Assembly: GCA_964543295.1 (NCBI GenBank)
Contig: CAZIXA010000002.1
Location: 62,001-126,000 of the forward strand
Length of the DNA stretch: 64,000 nucleotides
DNA from: AE-B3B sp964543295
Lineage (GTDB): Bacteria > Aerophobota > Aerophobia > Aerophobales > AE-B3A
Direction: 5' to 3'
Shown piece by piece: positions 52,095 to 60,833 of the stretch (position 1 is its first letter; each line of letters starts with the position of its first letter). The position numbers and the translations under genes were made by a program. The notes under the pieces are model-generated. The model saw nothing but the letters and a program-made list of their open reading frames with translations. It ran no database searches and was not told the origin of the DNA.

Positions 52095-54059
52095 ATGGAA
52101 AACTGGTTGGTTCAAAAGAAGATAAGGCAGAACATATTATTAGTAATTGCTTTATTTCTCATAGCTTTGTCCTTTCGTCTCTGGGACCTGAATGCGACCG
52201 GCGGTACCTGGGATGAGCAAGTATATTTTCGAGCCGGAAAACATTATGTGTGGAGTCTCCTGCACCGTAACTTCGATCCGAAAATCTGGGCTGAAAATGC
52301 CGAAGTTCCCCCGGTAGCCAAATATATTTATGGAGCTGCCAATCTTCTCTTTGTTAAAGGGCAGGATTATACGGCTTCCAGAGTCCTCAGTGCCATAATG
52401 GCAGCCCTTACCTGTATTATCGTTTATCTTGCAGGCAAGGAATTCTTTGAAAAAAGGGTAGGGGTCTTGGCCGCCTTAATTCTTGCCTTCCTTCCTCCGT
52501 TTGTTGCTCATGGTAAGATTGCCGCAATTGAGTCTCCGCTTGCGTTATTTTTCAGCCTCACCGTGTATTTGTTTCTCCGGGGTATAAAAACAGGAAATCA
52601 GCTTAAATACCTTCTTTCCGGCATAGTTTGCGGAGTTACCCTGGCTACTAAATTTACGGCTCTTTTATTATTCATCCTGGTTTTCCTCATGTTTTTGCTA
52701 GCTAAAAAGACAGAGCTTTTGAGGAAAAAAGAGGTCACCATGCCTCTGGCGGTGATTTTTTTCCCCCTGATTGCTCTCTTAACCTTGGTGGCAGTGTGGC
52801 CCTGGCTGTGGAGGAGTCCTTTCTGGCAGTTGATGAATAGTGCCATGACTTACCAAAATTATGACATCTGGATACGCGAATATTTCCTGGGCCAGCTACG
52901 CCGGCTGCCGGTTTATTATTACCTGGTTTATTTTTTAGCTACCACGCCGGCCCTGATCCTCATTCTTTTAGGAGCCTTTGTCCACAAAACCCTCAAAAAC
53001 AGGACTTTTTATTTATTTAGCCTGGCTTTGTGGCTATTGGTGCCATTTCTCTGGTCTTTTGGGGGTCTGAGGGCAGATGGTATTAGATATATCTATCCGA
53101 TTTATCCTCCCCTATCACTTATCTCTGCCATTGGTTTTTTCCATATCGCTGATGCCTTGCCCCTGAGGAGGTTTAAAAGAGCCGCTGAAGGTCTTATCTC
53201 CACAATGGTGGTTGGTTATCTGGTGGTAACCTGCCTTGTTATTCATCCATATTATCTTGACTATTATAACAAAATTGTGGGTGGTCCCAAGAATGTATAT
53301 AGACACCGTTGGTTTGAGATTGGATGGTGGGGAGAGGGAATCAAGGAGGCAGTGGAATATGTCAATAAAAATGCTCCTCCAGGTAGTTACGTCTCGTTCA
53401 AAGTAAGACCTTCTCACGAAATACCACCTCTCAATCCTTCTCTCAAGGATTACGGAAGTTATATTGATAATTTCTCCATCAGATGGGAAGGTAAGTTGAA
53501 AGTACCCTTCGACGATAATTATACTTTTTACACCATTAGTGACGACGGGGTAAGACTCTGGATTGATGGAAAGCTCATCATTAATAACTGGACCATTCAC
53601 GCGGCTACTGAAAATCGGGGGGATGTTCATTTAGTCGCCGGAGACCATGAGCTTAAACTTGAATTTTACGAAGGTCCCGGTTTGGCAACTATCAAACTTC
53701 TTTGGAGCTCCGGCCATTTTTCTAAATCTATTATTTCCTCCGAGTATCTCTTTTATGATGCTGATGGTACTAGGCGTCCCGGTCTAAGAGGGCAGTACTA
53801 TAATGGGATAGACTTCAAAGATTTAAAAATCACCAGGGGAGACTCTGATATCGATTTTGACTGGAAAGAAGAGTCTCCCTTTGTGCAAGAGGCTGATTAT
53901 GTTGTCACTAATACCTTCTTAGAATGGTATGGGACTGGATTTTCTAATCCGAACCCCCATGAGTTCGAAGAAGTATATGTGGTCAAAGCGGCCGGAGCAC
54001 CCTTGGCACATGTGTACCGGAGGATCAAAGTTTCACCACAAGCCCGGCCTTCTGATTAA
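52095..54059 (+). CDS. GT39-like GT-C glycosyltransferase with embedded PA14 domain
   Basis: A 654-aa membrane transferase. LSFRLWDLNATGGTWDEQVYF carries the first-loop acidic motif, followed by EVPPVAKYIYG and around ten helices to residue ~385. The extracytoplasmic C-terminal part contains a PA14-type beta domain (~residues 453-541; RWEGKLKVPFDDNYTFY, SDDGVRLWIDGKLIINNW, AGDHELKLEFYEG), a carbohydrate-binding module found in glycosidases and adhesins. The usual GT39 tail (YVVTNTFLEWYG) resumes after it, so PA14 is inserted rather than appended. It may hold the growing glycan near the active site, which is inference. It follows the third GT2 by 31 bp. Confidence 0.85.
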   Translation: MENWLVQKKIRQNILLVIALFLIALSFRLWDLNATGGTWDEQVYFRAGKHYVWSLLHRNFDPKIWAENAEVPPVAKYIYGAANLLFVKGQDYTASRVLSAIMAALTCIIVYLAGKEFFEKRVGVLAALILAFLPPFVAHGKIAAIESPLALFFSLTVYLFLRGIKTGNQLKYLLSGIVCGVTLATKFTALLLFILVFLMFLLAKKTELLRKKEVTMPLAVIFFPLIALLTLVAVWPWLWRSPFWQLMNSAMTYQNYDIWIREYFLGQLRRLPVYYYLVYFLATTPALILILLGAFVHKTLKNRTFYLFSLALWLLVPFLWSFGGLRADGIRYIYPIYPPLSLISAIGFFHIADALPLRRFKRAAEGLISTMVVGYLVVTCLVIHPYYLDYYNKIVGGPKNVYRHRWFEIGWWGEGIKEAVEYVNKNAPPGSYVSFKVRPSHEIPPLNPSLKDYGSYIDNFSIRWEGKLKVPFDDNYTFYTISDDGVRLWIDGKLIINNWTIHAATENRGDVHLVAGDHELKLEFYEGPGLATIKLLWSSGHFSKSIISSEYLFYDADGTRRPGLRGQYYNGIDFKDLKITRGDSDIDFDWKEESPFVQEADYVVTNTFLEWYGTGFSNPNPHEFEEVYVVKAAGAPLAHVYRRIKVSPQARPSD

Positions 54060-54071
54060 AACTGCGATTAG

Positions 54072-54284
54072 AGGCTGTTTATCAGTGATGCTAAAGGAAA
54101 GCCTGTAGAAGTCGTGCTACCTTATGAGGTCTATCAAGAATATATGGATATGAAAATCAGTTTTGCGTTTTACAAAAGTCTAGAAACTCAGGATAGCATA
54201 GAAAGAGCAAAGGAAGATGTTACCGCTGGTAGGTTTAAAGACTATGACGATGTGGAACAGCTTATAAAAGACCTACTTGGATAA
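54072..54284 (+). pseudogene. 5'-truncated antitoxin-like gene
   Basis: An open frame without a usable start reads LFISDAKGKPVEVVLPYEVY and continues through a helical region to DYDDVEQLIKDLLG, resembling Phd/RelB-type or related small antitoxins that begin a few residues upstream of the DxxGKP-VVLP motif. A TAG at 54069 blocks extension. No toxin gene follows; the HEPN gene begins 49 bp later. It is probably a remnant left at a recombination border between the PA14 transferase and the HEPN-MNT pair. Confidence 0.5.
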
Positions 54285-54332
54285 GAAAGTTAAAATCTTC
54301 GGACTTAGGACTTCGTTTTGAAAGGGTGAGGA

Positions 54333-54725
54333 ATGGAAAGAAGTAAAGATTGGATGGATGAGGCGGAAGGTGACTTAGAGCACGCTAAAAGTGACTTAAA
54401 AGGGAAGTATTATAACTGGGCCTGTTTTTCAGCTCAGCAGGCTGCGGAAAAGGCTGTTAAGGCAGTCTTCCAGAAGATGGGGGCAGAAGCGTGGGGTCAT
54501 TCTGTGGCCGATTTATTAGTTGAGTTATCTAAAAAGCATCGAATTTCAGAGGAATTTATGAATCGAGCCTTAGAACTGGATAAAGCTTATATTCCCACGA
54601 GATACCCAAATGCCCATCCTACAGGCTCTCCAAGACGAAGATATACTAAAGAAGAAGGGGAAAGGCTTATTCAATATGCTGAGGAAATTACCAGGTTCTG
54701 TTCGGATCTTCTATCCAAAATTTAA
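54333..54725 (+). CDS. HEPN-domain protein (HepT-like partner of the MNT gene)
   Basis: A 130-aa four-helix HEPN protein: SKDWMDEAEGDLEHAKSDL, YYNWACFSAQQAAEKAVKAV and the R-x4-H-like RYPNAHPTG late in the protein, the signature of HEPN RNases. GGGTGAGGA lies just before ATG 54333. Its 3' end overlaps the nucleotidyltransferase gene by 50 bp in a different frame, the typical tight pairing of HEPN-MNT toxin-antitoxin-like modules. In the characterised pairs the HEPN is the toxin and the MNT protein neutralises it, in some cases by AMPylation. It lies just upstream of wecB. Confidence 0.82.
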   Translation: MERSKDWMDEAEGDLEHAKSDLKGKYYNWACFSAQQAAEKAVKAVFQKMGAEAWGHSVADLLVELSKKHRISEEFMNRALELDKAYIPTRYPNAHPTGSPRRRYTKEEGERLIQYAEEITRFCSDLLSKI

Positions 54726-55038
54726 TAGAGAAGAGCTTATTCAGGCCGTTCAGGAAAAATTAGAAGATTTAAATAAAAAATTACCACTTCAATCGGTCGC
54801 TCTTTTCGGCTCCTATGCCAAAGGAAATTATACTGTAGCCAGCGATGCCGATCTTTTAGTAGTTTACAGAGGCAAGGAAAGAAAAGATGCGTATTCTACT
54901 GTTAAAAAAACCCTTGGTGTTTCTCGTCTTGAGCCTCATGTATATCCGGACAGCGAATACGAAAAAATGAAAAAGACGATTAATGAAATGACAAAGAATG
55001 GCATCGTTCTTTTTCCTAAAATTGGTGGATTTTCTTAA
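54676..55038 (+). CDS. Minimal nucleotidyltransferase (MNT), antitoxin-like
   Basis: A ~120-aa nucleotidyltransferase with the defining FGSYAKGNYTVASDADLLV motif (G-S-x10-D-x-D) and a later acidic residue region (LEPHVYPDSEYEKM). ATG 54676 (MLRKLPGSV) is preferred over 54610, giving a 50-bp overlap with the HEPN gene. Together they form a HEPN-MNT module. Its last ~15 bp and the spacer after it (55024-55058) recur at 56236-56270 downstream of wecB, showing that this border was included in a local duplication. Confidence 0.82.
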   Translation: MLRKLPGSVRIFYPKFNREELIQAVQEKLEDLNKKLPLQSVALFGSYAKGNYTVASDADLLVVYRGKERKDAYSTVKKTLGVSRLEPHVYPDSEYEKMKKTINEMTKNGIVLFPKIGGFS

Positions 55039-55077
55039 TTTCACCGAGAGAGTTTAACAAAGGATGATAGATAAAAA

Positions 55078-56160
55078 ATGAAGCTCTCAATTATTCTTGG
55101 CACCCGTCCTGAGATAATCAAAATGTCCTCCGTAATAAGAGAATGCGAAAACGGAGGCTTAAGTTACTTTATATTACACACTGGCCAGCATTATTCCTAC
55201 AATATGGATAAAGTTTTCTTCCAACAACTTGAGCTACCCCGGGCAAAATACAATTTGGATGTTGGCTCGGGATCTCACGCAGAAGAAACAGGAAGAATGC
55301 TCATCGGCATAGAAAAGATTTTATTAAAAGAAAAGCCGGACACCGTTTTAGTTGAGGGAGATACGAACACCGTCCTTGCCGGAGCTCTTGCTGCCTCTAA
55401 GTTGCATATAAAAGTTGGTCATGTAGAGGCTGGCCTGCGAAGCTATGATAGGAGAATGCCCGAGGAAATCAATAGAATTTTAACTGATCATATTTCTGAT
55501 TATCTTTTTGCTCCGACAGAAAAAGCCAGGGAAATTTTATTAAGAGAAGGAACCTCAGAAGATAAAATCTTTGTTACCGGAAATACCATTGTCGATGCTG
55601 TTTACCAGAACTTGAAAATTGCCAATAAGAAGCTAAATATCCTCGACAAATTAGGCCTGGAGCCCAAAAATTATTTTCTGGTGACTCTTCACCGGCCGGA
55701 AAATGTGGATGATAAAGAGCGATTTAAAAGGATTCTAAAGAGCTTAGACCAACTGGGAGATGAGTTTTCTCTTCCCGTAATTTATCCCATTCATCCCCGC
55801 TCGAAAAGAAGAATGGCAGAGTTCAATATCAAGGCAAATTATGTGAAATTAATGGCGCCTTTCGATTTTTTAAGTTTTTTGCAACTGGAAAGCAATGCTA
55901 AGTTAGTCTTGACCGATTCCGGTGGAGTCCAGGAAGAATCTTGTATTCTTGGTGTAGCCTGTGTTACGCTAAGAGACACAACAGAGAGGCCTGAAACTCT
56001 TGAGGTCGGCTCTAATACCCTGAGTGGTGACAATTCGGATAAAATTTTGCAATCTGTAAAGTTAATGGTCAATAAAGAAAATAGCTGGATTAACCCTTTT
56101 GGAGACGGAAAAGCCGGCAAGAGAATTATAGAAATAATAAGTAACCTGAACGAAATTTAG
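55078..56160 (+). CDS. wecB: UDP-N-acetylglucosamine 2-epimerase (non-hydrolysing)
   Basis: Makes UDP-ManNAc for the surface glycan. It is a complete 360-aa GT-B-like epimerase: ILGTRPEIIKMSSVI at the start, HTGQHYSYNMDKVFF, VEGDTNTVLAGALAASKL, HVEAGLRSYDRRMPEEINR, VTLHRPENVDD and LTDSGGVQEESCILGVACVTLRD in order. An AAAGGATGA-like site precedes ATG 55078. Bases 55333-56192 are repeated at 60987-61846. No WecC (UDP-ManNAc dehydrogenase) is evident, though the Ugd-like enzyme at 20601 belongs to the same superfamily. Confidence 0.94.
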   Translation: MKLSIILGTRPEIIKMSSVIRECENGGLSYFILHTGQHYSYNMDKVFFQQLELPRAKYNLDVGSGSHAEETGRMLIGIEKILLKEKPDTVLVEGDTNTVLAGALAASKLHIKVGHVEAGLRSYDRRMPEEINRILTDHISDYLFAPTEKAREILLREGTSEDKIFVTGNTIVDAVYQNLKIANKKLNILDKLGLEPKNYFLVTLHRPENVDDKERFKRILKSLDQLGDEFSLPVIYPIHPRSKRRMAEFNIKANYVKLMAPFDFLSFLQLESNAKLVLTDSGGVQEESCILGVACVTLRDTTERPETLEVGSNTLSGDNSDKILQSVKLMVNKENSWINPFGDGKAGKRIIEIISNLNEI

Positions 56161-56192
56161 CTGGAAGTATAACTTGCTGGAAATTGTCGTTC
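55333..56192 (+). repeat. 860-bp direct repeat, copy 1 (within wecB)
   Basis: By eye identical to 60987-61846 (offset 5654 bp). It covers the last ~275 codons of wecB and 32 bp beyond the stop. Lack of any visible difference implies a recent duplication, ongoing conversion, or an assembly artefact. Confidence 0.85.
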
Positions 56193-56235
56193 ACCAAATA
56201 AAAGGAAGCTGCCCGGTATACAAAGTCGTAAAACT

Positions 56236-56270
56236 GGCGGATTTTCTTAATTTCATAGAGAGAGTTTGAC
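56236..56270 (+). repeat. 35-bp copy of the wecB upstream spacer
   Basis: Matches 55024-55058 with about 4 differences (GGATTTTCTTAATTTCA core). It places a piece of the DNA that precedes wecB also after wecB, before the truncated GT4. This is consistent with an older tandem duplication mostly lost since. Confidence 0.65.
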
Positions 56271-56289
56271 GGTTAGCTTTTGCACAAAA

Positions 56290-56676
56290 ATGAAAATAGG
56301 TATTGTCACAGAATATTTTCCCCGGAGCGAAAACTGCGAATCAAGAGGGGGGATAGAGACTCGATGTTTCCATATTGCAAGAGAGCTTGCAAAAAGGCAC
56401 AGTGTGGTCATTATTGCTTCCTCGGAGCCAGGGGCTCCGAAAGAACAAGCATTTGACGGAATAAAAGTAATTAGGTGCGGCAAACCAAAAGAACACTGTC
56501 ATGCAGGAAGGGTCAAAGAAAGATTAAGTTTTATGAGCCAAGCTTACAAAATAGGCAGCGAATTAGATTTAGACTTGATTGAGGGTGCAGATTTTGTTTC
56601 TTACCTGCCAGCATATCATATCGCCGAGAAAAAACATATTTTTTTTCTTTGGTCTGCCTATATTAGCCTTAATTGA
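56290..56676 (+). pseudogene. N-terminal fragment of a GT4 glycosyltransferase
   Basis: From ATG 56290 (MKIGIVTEYFPRSENCESRG) the frame encodes the acceptor-side half of a GT4 enzyme: GGIETRCFHIARELAKRH, VVIIASSEPG, DLIEGADFVSYLPA. After ~115 residues it runs into an A/T-rich junction (56635-56650) and then a foreign sequence, ending at 56676. The donor-binding domain is missing, so it cannot be active. The junction lies in a T-run shared with the next fragment. Confidence 0.75.
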
Positions 56677-56827
56677 GCTCCTCTATCGTGGATGGAAGGT
56701 TAGCCTCCTGGAGTTTTTTTTCTTTCTAGCACTGCAGATAATTGGCTCTTTTGTTCTACTCGTATCTGTCATCTCCGGCAGCTGGAAATTCAAAGTAAAC
56801 CCCTTAAGATTCCTTCTAGGAAAATAA
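56637..56827 (+). pseudogene. C-terminal fragment of a membrane protein
   Basis: A different frame from the GT4 fragment reads FFFFGLPILALIELLYRG, LLEFFFFLALQIIGSFVLL and ends SWKFKVNPLRFLLGK. Two hydrophobic helices and a basic tail are typical of the end of an integral membrane protein, perhaps a membrane glycosyltransferase. No start of its own. It was joined to the GT4 fragment by deletion, probably through the T-run. Confidence 0.6.
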
Positions 56828-56939
56828 AACGAAGGGATATATTCCTTTAATTGATAAGAATCGGAACTCAGGTCCTCTTATCATTTTCGTCCTATCTATT
56901 AATGTCCTCCTCCTCTACCTCCTCTATAGAGTAAGGAAC

Positions 56940-58293
56940 ATGAGTGGGGTGAACCGGTATTTCATTAGCTTTCATGCCTTGAGCATGTTGGTTCTTTCCT
57001 CATTTCTTATCTATTTCTCTATCTCAGAAGCGAGAGAAAAAAAATTCTCCTATTTTAATCTGGTTAATCTCACCTTAAGGCTCTTTCTTGCTGTCGTTCT
57101 CATTTTGGGTATCTATTTGACCACCATCACCGTGGACCGCTTGCCTTATGGCAGCCTTATCCTGAGTTTGGTAGTGGCCCTGGTAGCGGGAGGAGTTACT
57201 TTTATCTTCTTTGGCCGGAAGCTAAAGATTGGAGGGACGAGGGAATCTAGCTATGGGCTTATCACTCTGGATGAGGCCAACCGACCGAAATTCAAAGTGA
57301 GAAATGCATCCCTGTGGCTGTTTTTCGTATTCCTGGTGGGTTTTTTTCTCAGATTTCTTGCCTTTGGGCTGCCAGCCGTTCCCTTGGGATACGATACTCC
57401 CCAATATCTGCTGCAAGCACTCCAGACATCGGAGCTTCCCTTTTTTCAACTGCTCAGGCAGGGATTCTCCATCAGCGGTCATTTTTACCAGGATACGGTT
57501 GAGTTTACCGGGCTCTGGTTGGGTAGCCTGACAAAGATTTTGAAATTGTTTTCCCTCAGCCCCCTCCTTATACCTAAGGTAGTTATGTCTTTGATAAGTT
57601 CTTTATGCATAGTGGCGGTGTATGCTCGGGCCAGATTACTTACTAATCAAAGAGCTGCCCTTTTTTCCGCTCTTTTCCTGGCTCTTTCACCAACCCAGCT
57701 TCTTTTTGGAAGTCTGTACAAAGAGATCATGGGAGGACTCTTTATTCTCCTGGTTCTTTTTTTCTTTCTGAGTCTCCTGAAAAGACAGTCATTAGTAGTT
57801 CTCCTCTTCTTCGGTTTATCTTTATTTTAGCTATTTAAGCTTTCCTTAACAGCTTTTACCAAGATGGCCGTATTTGTCATGGCTTACGGCTCATACTTGA
57901 CACTGGGTAGAGAATTGAGTAAGAGGAAGGTGTTCGGTGGATTATTTCTCGCCGCCCTTACAGGAAGAGCAGTCATCTATTACAGCCGCTTCGTTGCCCC
58001 GTGATTCGTTAATCAGCTTTAAATTGTTCAAGATCAAAGAGGTGATTCCTTACACCTACTATGCCTTTCCTATTGTGGCCCTGACCGGCTCAACAGGCTT
58101 GCTGGTAACTATTTTTTATTTCTTTAAATCTTTGGTTGTGCGAATAGGGAATGAGGAAAGACCTTTGGTTTCTTTTTCTTTCTCCATCTTTTTTAGTGTA
58201 GCTTTAATTTTCTTTTTTATTACCACGCTGGCTGGTTATCATTTTTTCCCTCCTCCAGCCAACTCTACGCTCTTAGACTCTGTCTTTATTTAG
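56940..58293 (+). pseudogene. Degenerate GT-C-like membrane protein gene
   Basis: Frame from ATG 56940 gives ~10 membrane helices with FFLRFLAFGLPAVPLGYDTP, a GT39-like first-loop motif with D and Y, and typical helices to TAG 57828-57830. The same frame continues sensibly beyond that stop (LFKLSLTAFTKMAVFVMAYG) to a TGA at 58002, and a +1 frame then continues with FKIKEVIPYTYYAFPIVAL to 58293. So one gene carries a nonsense codon and at least one frameshift. The frame is also open upstream of 56940 (NSGPLIIFVLSINVLLLYLL), so its true 5' end may be lost. Confidence 0.65.
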
Positions 58294-58324
58294 ATATCCC
58301 TTTAGAAAGTTTAAAAGAGAGGAG

Positions 58325-59062
58325 ATGGATATAATAAAAAGATTCGTGGCGCTCGGTGGAAAATTATTTTTGATTTGCGATTATCCTCATTCAGCCGGAT
58401 ATATGAATGACCTTTCAAGAGAGTTTGAAGTAGAGTTTTTGGGAAATTACTCCTTAGGGAACTATCTAGCCCTGGATCTTGATTTTGGCCGAGTCAGCCT
58501 TTTTTCTGCCATCCCCTTGGATCTCCATGAAAAACCTGATATTTTTCTTCACACTGAAAAAATCGAAGCCAAATGGTGGCCCAGTCGATGAGAGAGGCCG
58601 AGAGAGCCGCTAAAGAAGGATGATTTCACTTTTTTTGCCGGCATAAAATACGGTAAAGGTAGAGTAGCCTTTTTGGGGGATAAGGACGTCTTCTTAAATG
58701 AAAATATCAAAAAGGGGGATAATCTTTCCTTTGTCCTGAACATTTTTGATTGGCTTACCTTTGTAAAAAGAAACGATGAGTTAATCTATAGTCCAGAGGT
58801 TTTGGATTTTACAGGAAAAGGCACCGCTTCCCTGCTAATAGAAAATAAAGGAGAGGTAGATCAGACCCTTAATTTTATGGCTCCTTCATATCTGGATATG
58901 AATATTAGCAAAAGACGTATTCACCTTGTCCCCGGGGCTAAAGAGCTGGTTACCATAAAACTAAACCGGCCAGGTTATCCCTTTTCAGACTTTATCGTAG
59001 TAAAAAGACGGTACGGCTTTCGCTCCTATAAGGATTATGTACCGGTGAGGGTGATTAAATGA
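58325..59062 (+). pseudogene. Unrecognised gene interrupted by an in-frame TGA
   Basis: The frame from ATG 58325 encodes an alpha/beta domain (KRFVALGGKLFLICDYPHSA) and reaches TGA at 58589-58591. The identical frame then continues with FTFFAGIKYGKGRVAFLGDK, a helical NLSFVLNIFDWL segment and a beta-sandwich-like end (ASLLIENKGEVDQTLNFMAP) to 59062. The pattern recalls a DUF4350-like domain plus an Ig-type domain, but I cannot name it with confidence. A frameshift near 58290 may connect it to the upstream gene. It overlaps the next frame by ATGA at 59059. Confidence 0.6.
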
Positions 59063-60109
59063 GGGGGTTAGCATTTGTTTTATTCCCCTTTTTTCTTTTC
59101 TCTGCCTCTCAGCAAATATGGGCAGATGATATAACCATCACCTATTCCCCGGCGAGGATAGGTGAAGAGTCTGGATACTGATATGGACGAGGATCCTTCA
59201 GCTCTAGGGTAGGTGAAAACTTTTCTTTGGATTTGGGTGATACCGAGATTGTTTCATTTTCCTCCGGATTTACCCCCATTAAAAAGGAGGGGCAGAAGGT
59301 TTACTTGGTAAATCCGGAAAATAAAAATTTTGAAGCTTTGTTTTCCATCCCCAGACCTGGCGGTCACGGCCTTTACAAAGTGTCATTCCTCCTTCCCGAA
59401 GTTAATGAGGAGAAAAACCTGAAAATAAGAATAAATCAGGCAGACAAAGTGCTCTTTTCCAATATTAATTTTACCTCTCATTCATAAAGAAGGGGGATAT
59501 CTTGTTCTAGAAGCCAAAACCAGCGAAAAGAACCTGAACTTTAGGTTTTTGACCAAACTTGCTTATATGCTTTTTGCCGATACTGTTGGAGCCGGAATTT
59601 TTAGCCTGATGTTGTTAGGGTATGTCTCTGTTAGGAGAAAAAGGATCAAAGAGGTTATTAAATCGAGGATGAGAGCCTTAAGGAGAAAATCGTCTTTTTT
59701 TAAAAAAAGTCAAAACCAGTTTGAGATTTACCTAAGCTTTATGGAATATCGGGACGGCAAACTCTTTTTAAGAATTCCTTTCTGGTTTCTTTCTGGACTA
59801 ATAATAGTTTTTCTTTCCGTTGTTTTCTTTTTCTCCATAACCCGTCCTCTGGGAAGAATCTGGCATGATTTGGGAGTTTTTAAGGCTGTGGTAGTTCTCT
59901 TTGCCATAATTCTTGGTATTCTGACCACTTTACTTATAATCTCAGCAAAAACTGATAAGGAGCTAGCTTTAAGGTTTGGCATAATAGGGGCCGGAATAAT
60001 CGGCTCAATATTTGGCTACCTTGGTATTTTTGCCCTTGTACTTGCCATTACCACCTGTCTCTTGATTTACTTTCTTTCTGTGCTATTATTAGAGGAAGAG
60101 AAAAAATAG
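59059..60109 (+). pseudogene. Unrecognised exported membrane protein, interrupted
   Basis: ATG 59059 overlaps the preceding stop. A signal peptide (LAFVLFPFFLFSASQQIWA) is followed by TGA at 59179-59181 (codon 41), after which the same frame continues (YGRGSFSSRVGENFSLDLGD) to 59487. A frameshift near 59485 leads into the second half: EGGYLVLEAKTSEKNLNF, then a helix at LFADTVGAGIFSLMLLGYV, a basic cytoplasmic-like loop and four more membrane helices to 60109. The extracytoplasmic N-domain looks like a beta-sandwich. Function unknown. The original was probably a single ~350-aa protein. Confidence 0.6.
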
Positions 60110-60112
60110 TCT

Positions 60113-60152
60113 GCTAGTCAGCCGACTAACTGACTGGAGACTAGCCGACTAA
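60113..60152. repeat. ~40-bp direct repeat flanking the PIN module, left copy
   Basis: GCTAGTCAGCCGACTAACTG and the following GACTGGAGACTAGCCGACTA recur with few changes at 60795-60833, just after the PIN-domain gene. Each copy is itself built from a short GACTA-x-CCGACTA-like unit. Confidence 0.6.
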
Positions 60153-60172
60153 TCCTGGATGGGAGGGGGTAA

Positions 60173-60397
60173 ATGATAAGCAAAGGCAAGTTAATTGAAA
60201 GGTTAGATTACTTAGAAAAGAAGCTTAAGCAGTTGAGAGAAGAGGTGGAAAACAGCGAAAAAGTAAAGGAGGATAAAAAAAAGACAGCTTCTCTTTATGG
60301 AATGTTTCCTCAACTAAGGTACCTAACTGAAGAAGACCTATTAAACGTAAAAAAGATATGGAATAGAGAATTTGCCAAGAAGATTGATGAACTCTAA
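60173..60397 (+). CDS. Small antitoxin-like protein upstream of a PIN toxin
   Basis: A 74-aa, charged, mostly helical protein (LIERLDYLEKKLKQLREEVE is a heptad coil, then a LRYLTEEDLLNVKKIWNREF tail). It overlaps the PIN-domain gene by 11 bp. No known DNA-binding motif is certain. The assignment as antitoxin is from position and size; the C-terminal aromatic/basic tail could be the toxin-binding part. GGGAGGGGG lies just before ATG 60173. Confidence 0.65.
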   Translation: MISKGKLIERLDYLEKKLKQLREEVENSEKVKEDKKKTASLYGMFPQLRYLTEEDLLNVKKIWNREFAKKIDEL

Positions 60398-60791
60398 TCA
60401 GAGATACTTGATAGACACGCATGTTCTGGTCTGGTATTTAGCAGGTTCTCAGAAACTTAAGCCTGAAGTACTCAGAATTCTAAAAGAAATTGAATCTGGT
60501 AAAGCACAGGGGCTTATATCTGTCATCGTCCTTGCGGAACTAGAATTTTTATTTGAAAAGAAGAAAGCAACCATTTCTTTAGCATCCGTTCTTGAGGCAT
60601 TAGACAAAAATGAGAATTTTCGTATTGTTAACCTGGATCGTGGCCAAATAGAACTATTGCCCAGATTAAGGGACATTCCTGAGATGCATGACAGGATAAT
60701 AGCATCTGTAGCGATTATTAATGACTGTAGAATCATAACTAGGGATGAAGGCCTGCGGAAGAGTGAATTAATCAAGACCTTATGGCAATGA
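60387..60791 (+). CDS. PIN-domain toxin (VapC-like)
   Basis: A ~134-aa PIN-fold ribonuclease. The acidic metal-binding residues appear in the expected places: D in YLIDTHVLVWYLAG, E in VIVLAELEFLFEK, D in MHDRIIASVAI and D in IITRDEGL. The THVLVWYL motif marks the group usually paired with small antitoxins. ATG 60387 (MNSNQRYLID) is preferred to a start at 60372; it overlaps the upstream gene by 11 bp. The module is flanked by ~40-bp direct repeats and lies right at the junction with the truncated GT2/wecB chimera. Confidence 0.85.
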   Translation: MNSNQRYLIDTHVLVWYLAGSQKLKPEVLRILKEIESGKAQGLISVIVLAELEFLFEKKKATISLASVLEALDKNENFRIVNLDRGQIELLPRLRDIPEMHDRIIASVAIINDCRIITRDEGLRKSELIKTLWQ

Positions 60792-60794
60792 CAA

Positions 60795-60833
60795 GCTGAC
60801 TAGCCGACTAACCGACTGGAGACTAACCGACTA
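60795..60833. repeat. ~40-bp direct repeat flanking the PIN module, right copy
   Basis: GCTGACTAGCCGACTAACCG followed by ACTGGAGACTAACCGACT. Partner of 60113-60152. Its last base overlaps the ATG of the GT2 fragment. Confidence 0.6.

Noticed and set aside
58589..59181. In-frame TGA codons (also in mazF at 8432-8434), several where Gly would fit, suggesting UGA recoded as glycine as in some candidate phyla
   Set aside because: Many clean, full-length genes here end at TGA with normal neighbours or ATGA overlaps (abfA, ugd, the 18457 aminotransferase, the 27646 protease, the 44199 transporter). Intact genes have no internal TGA. The in-frame stops are confined to decaying genes.
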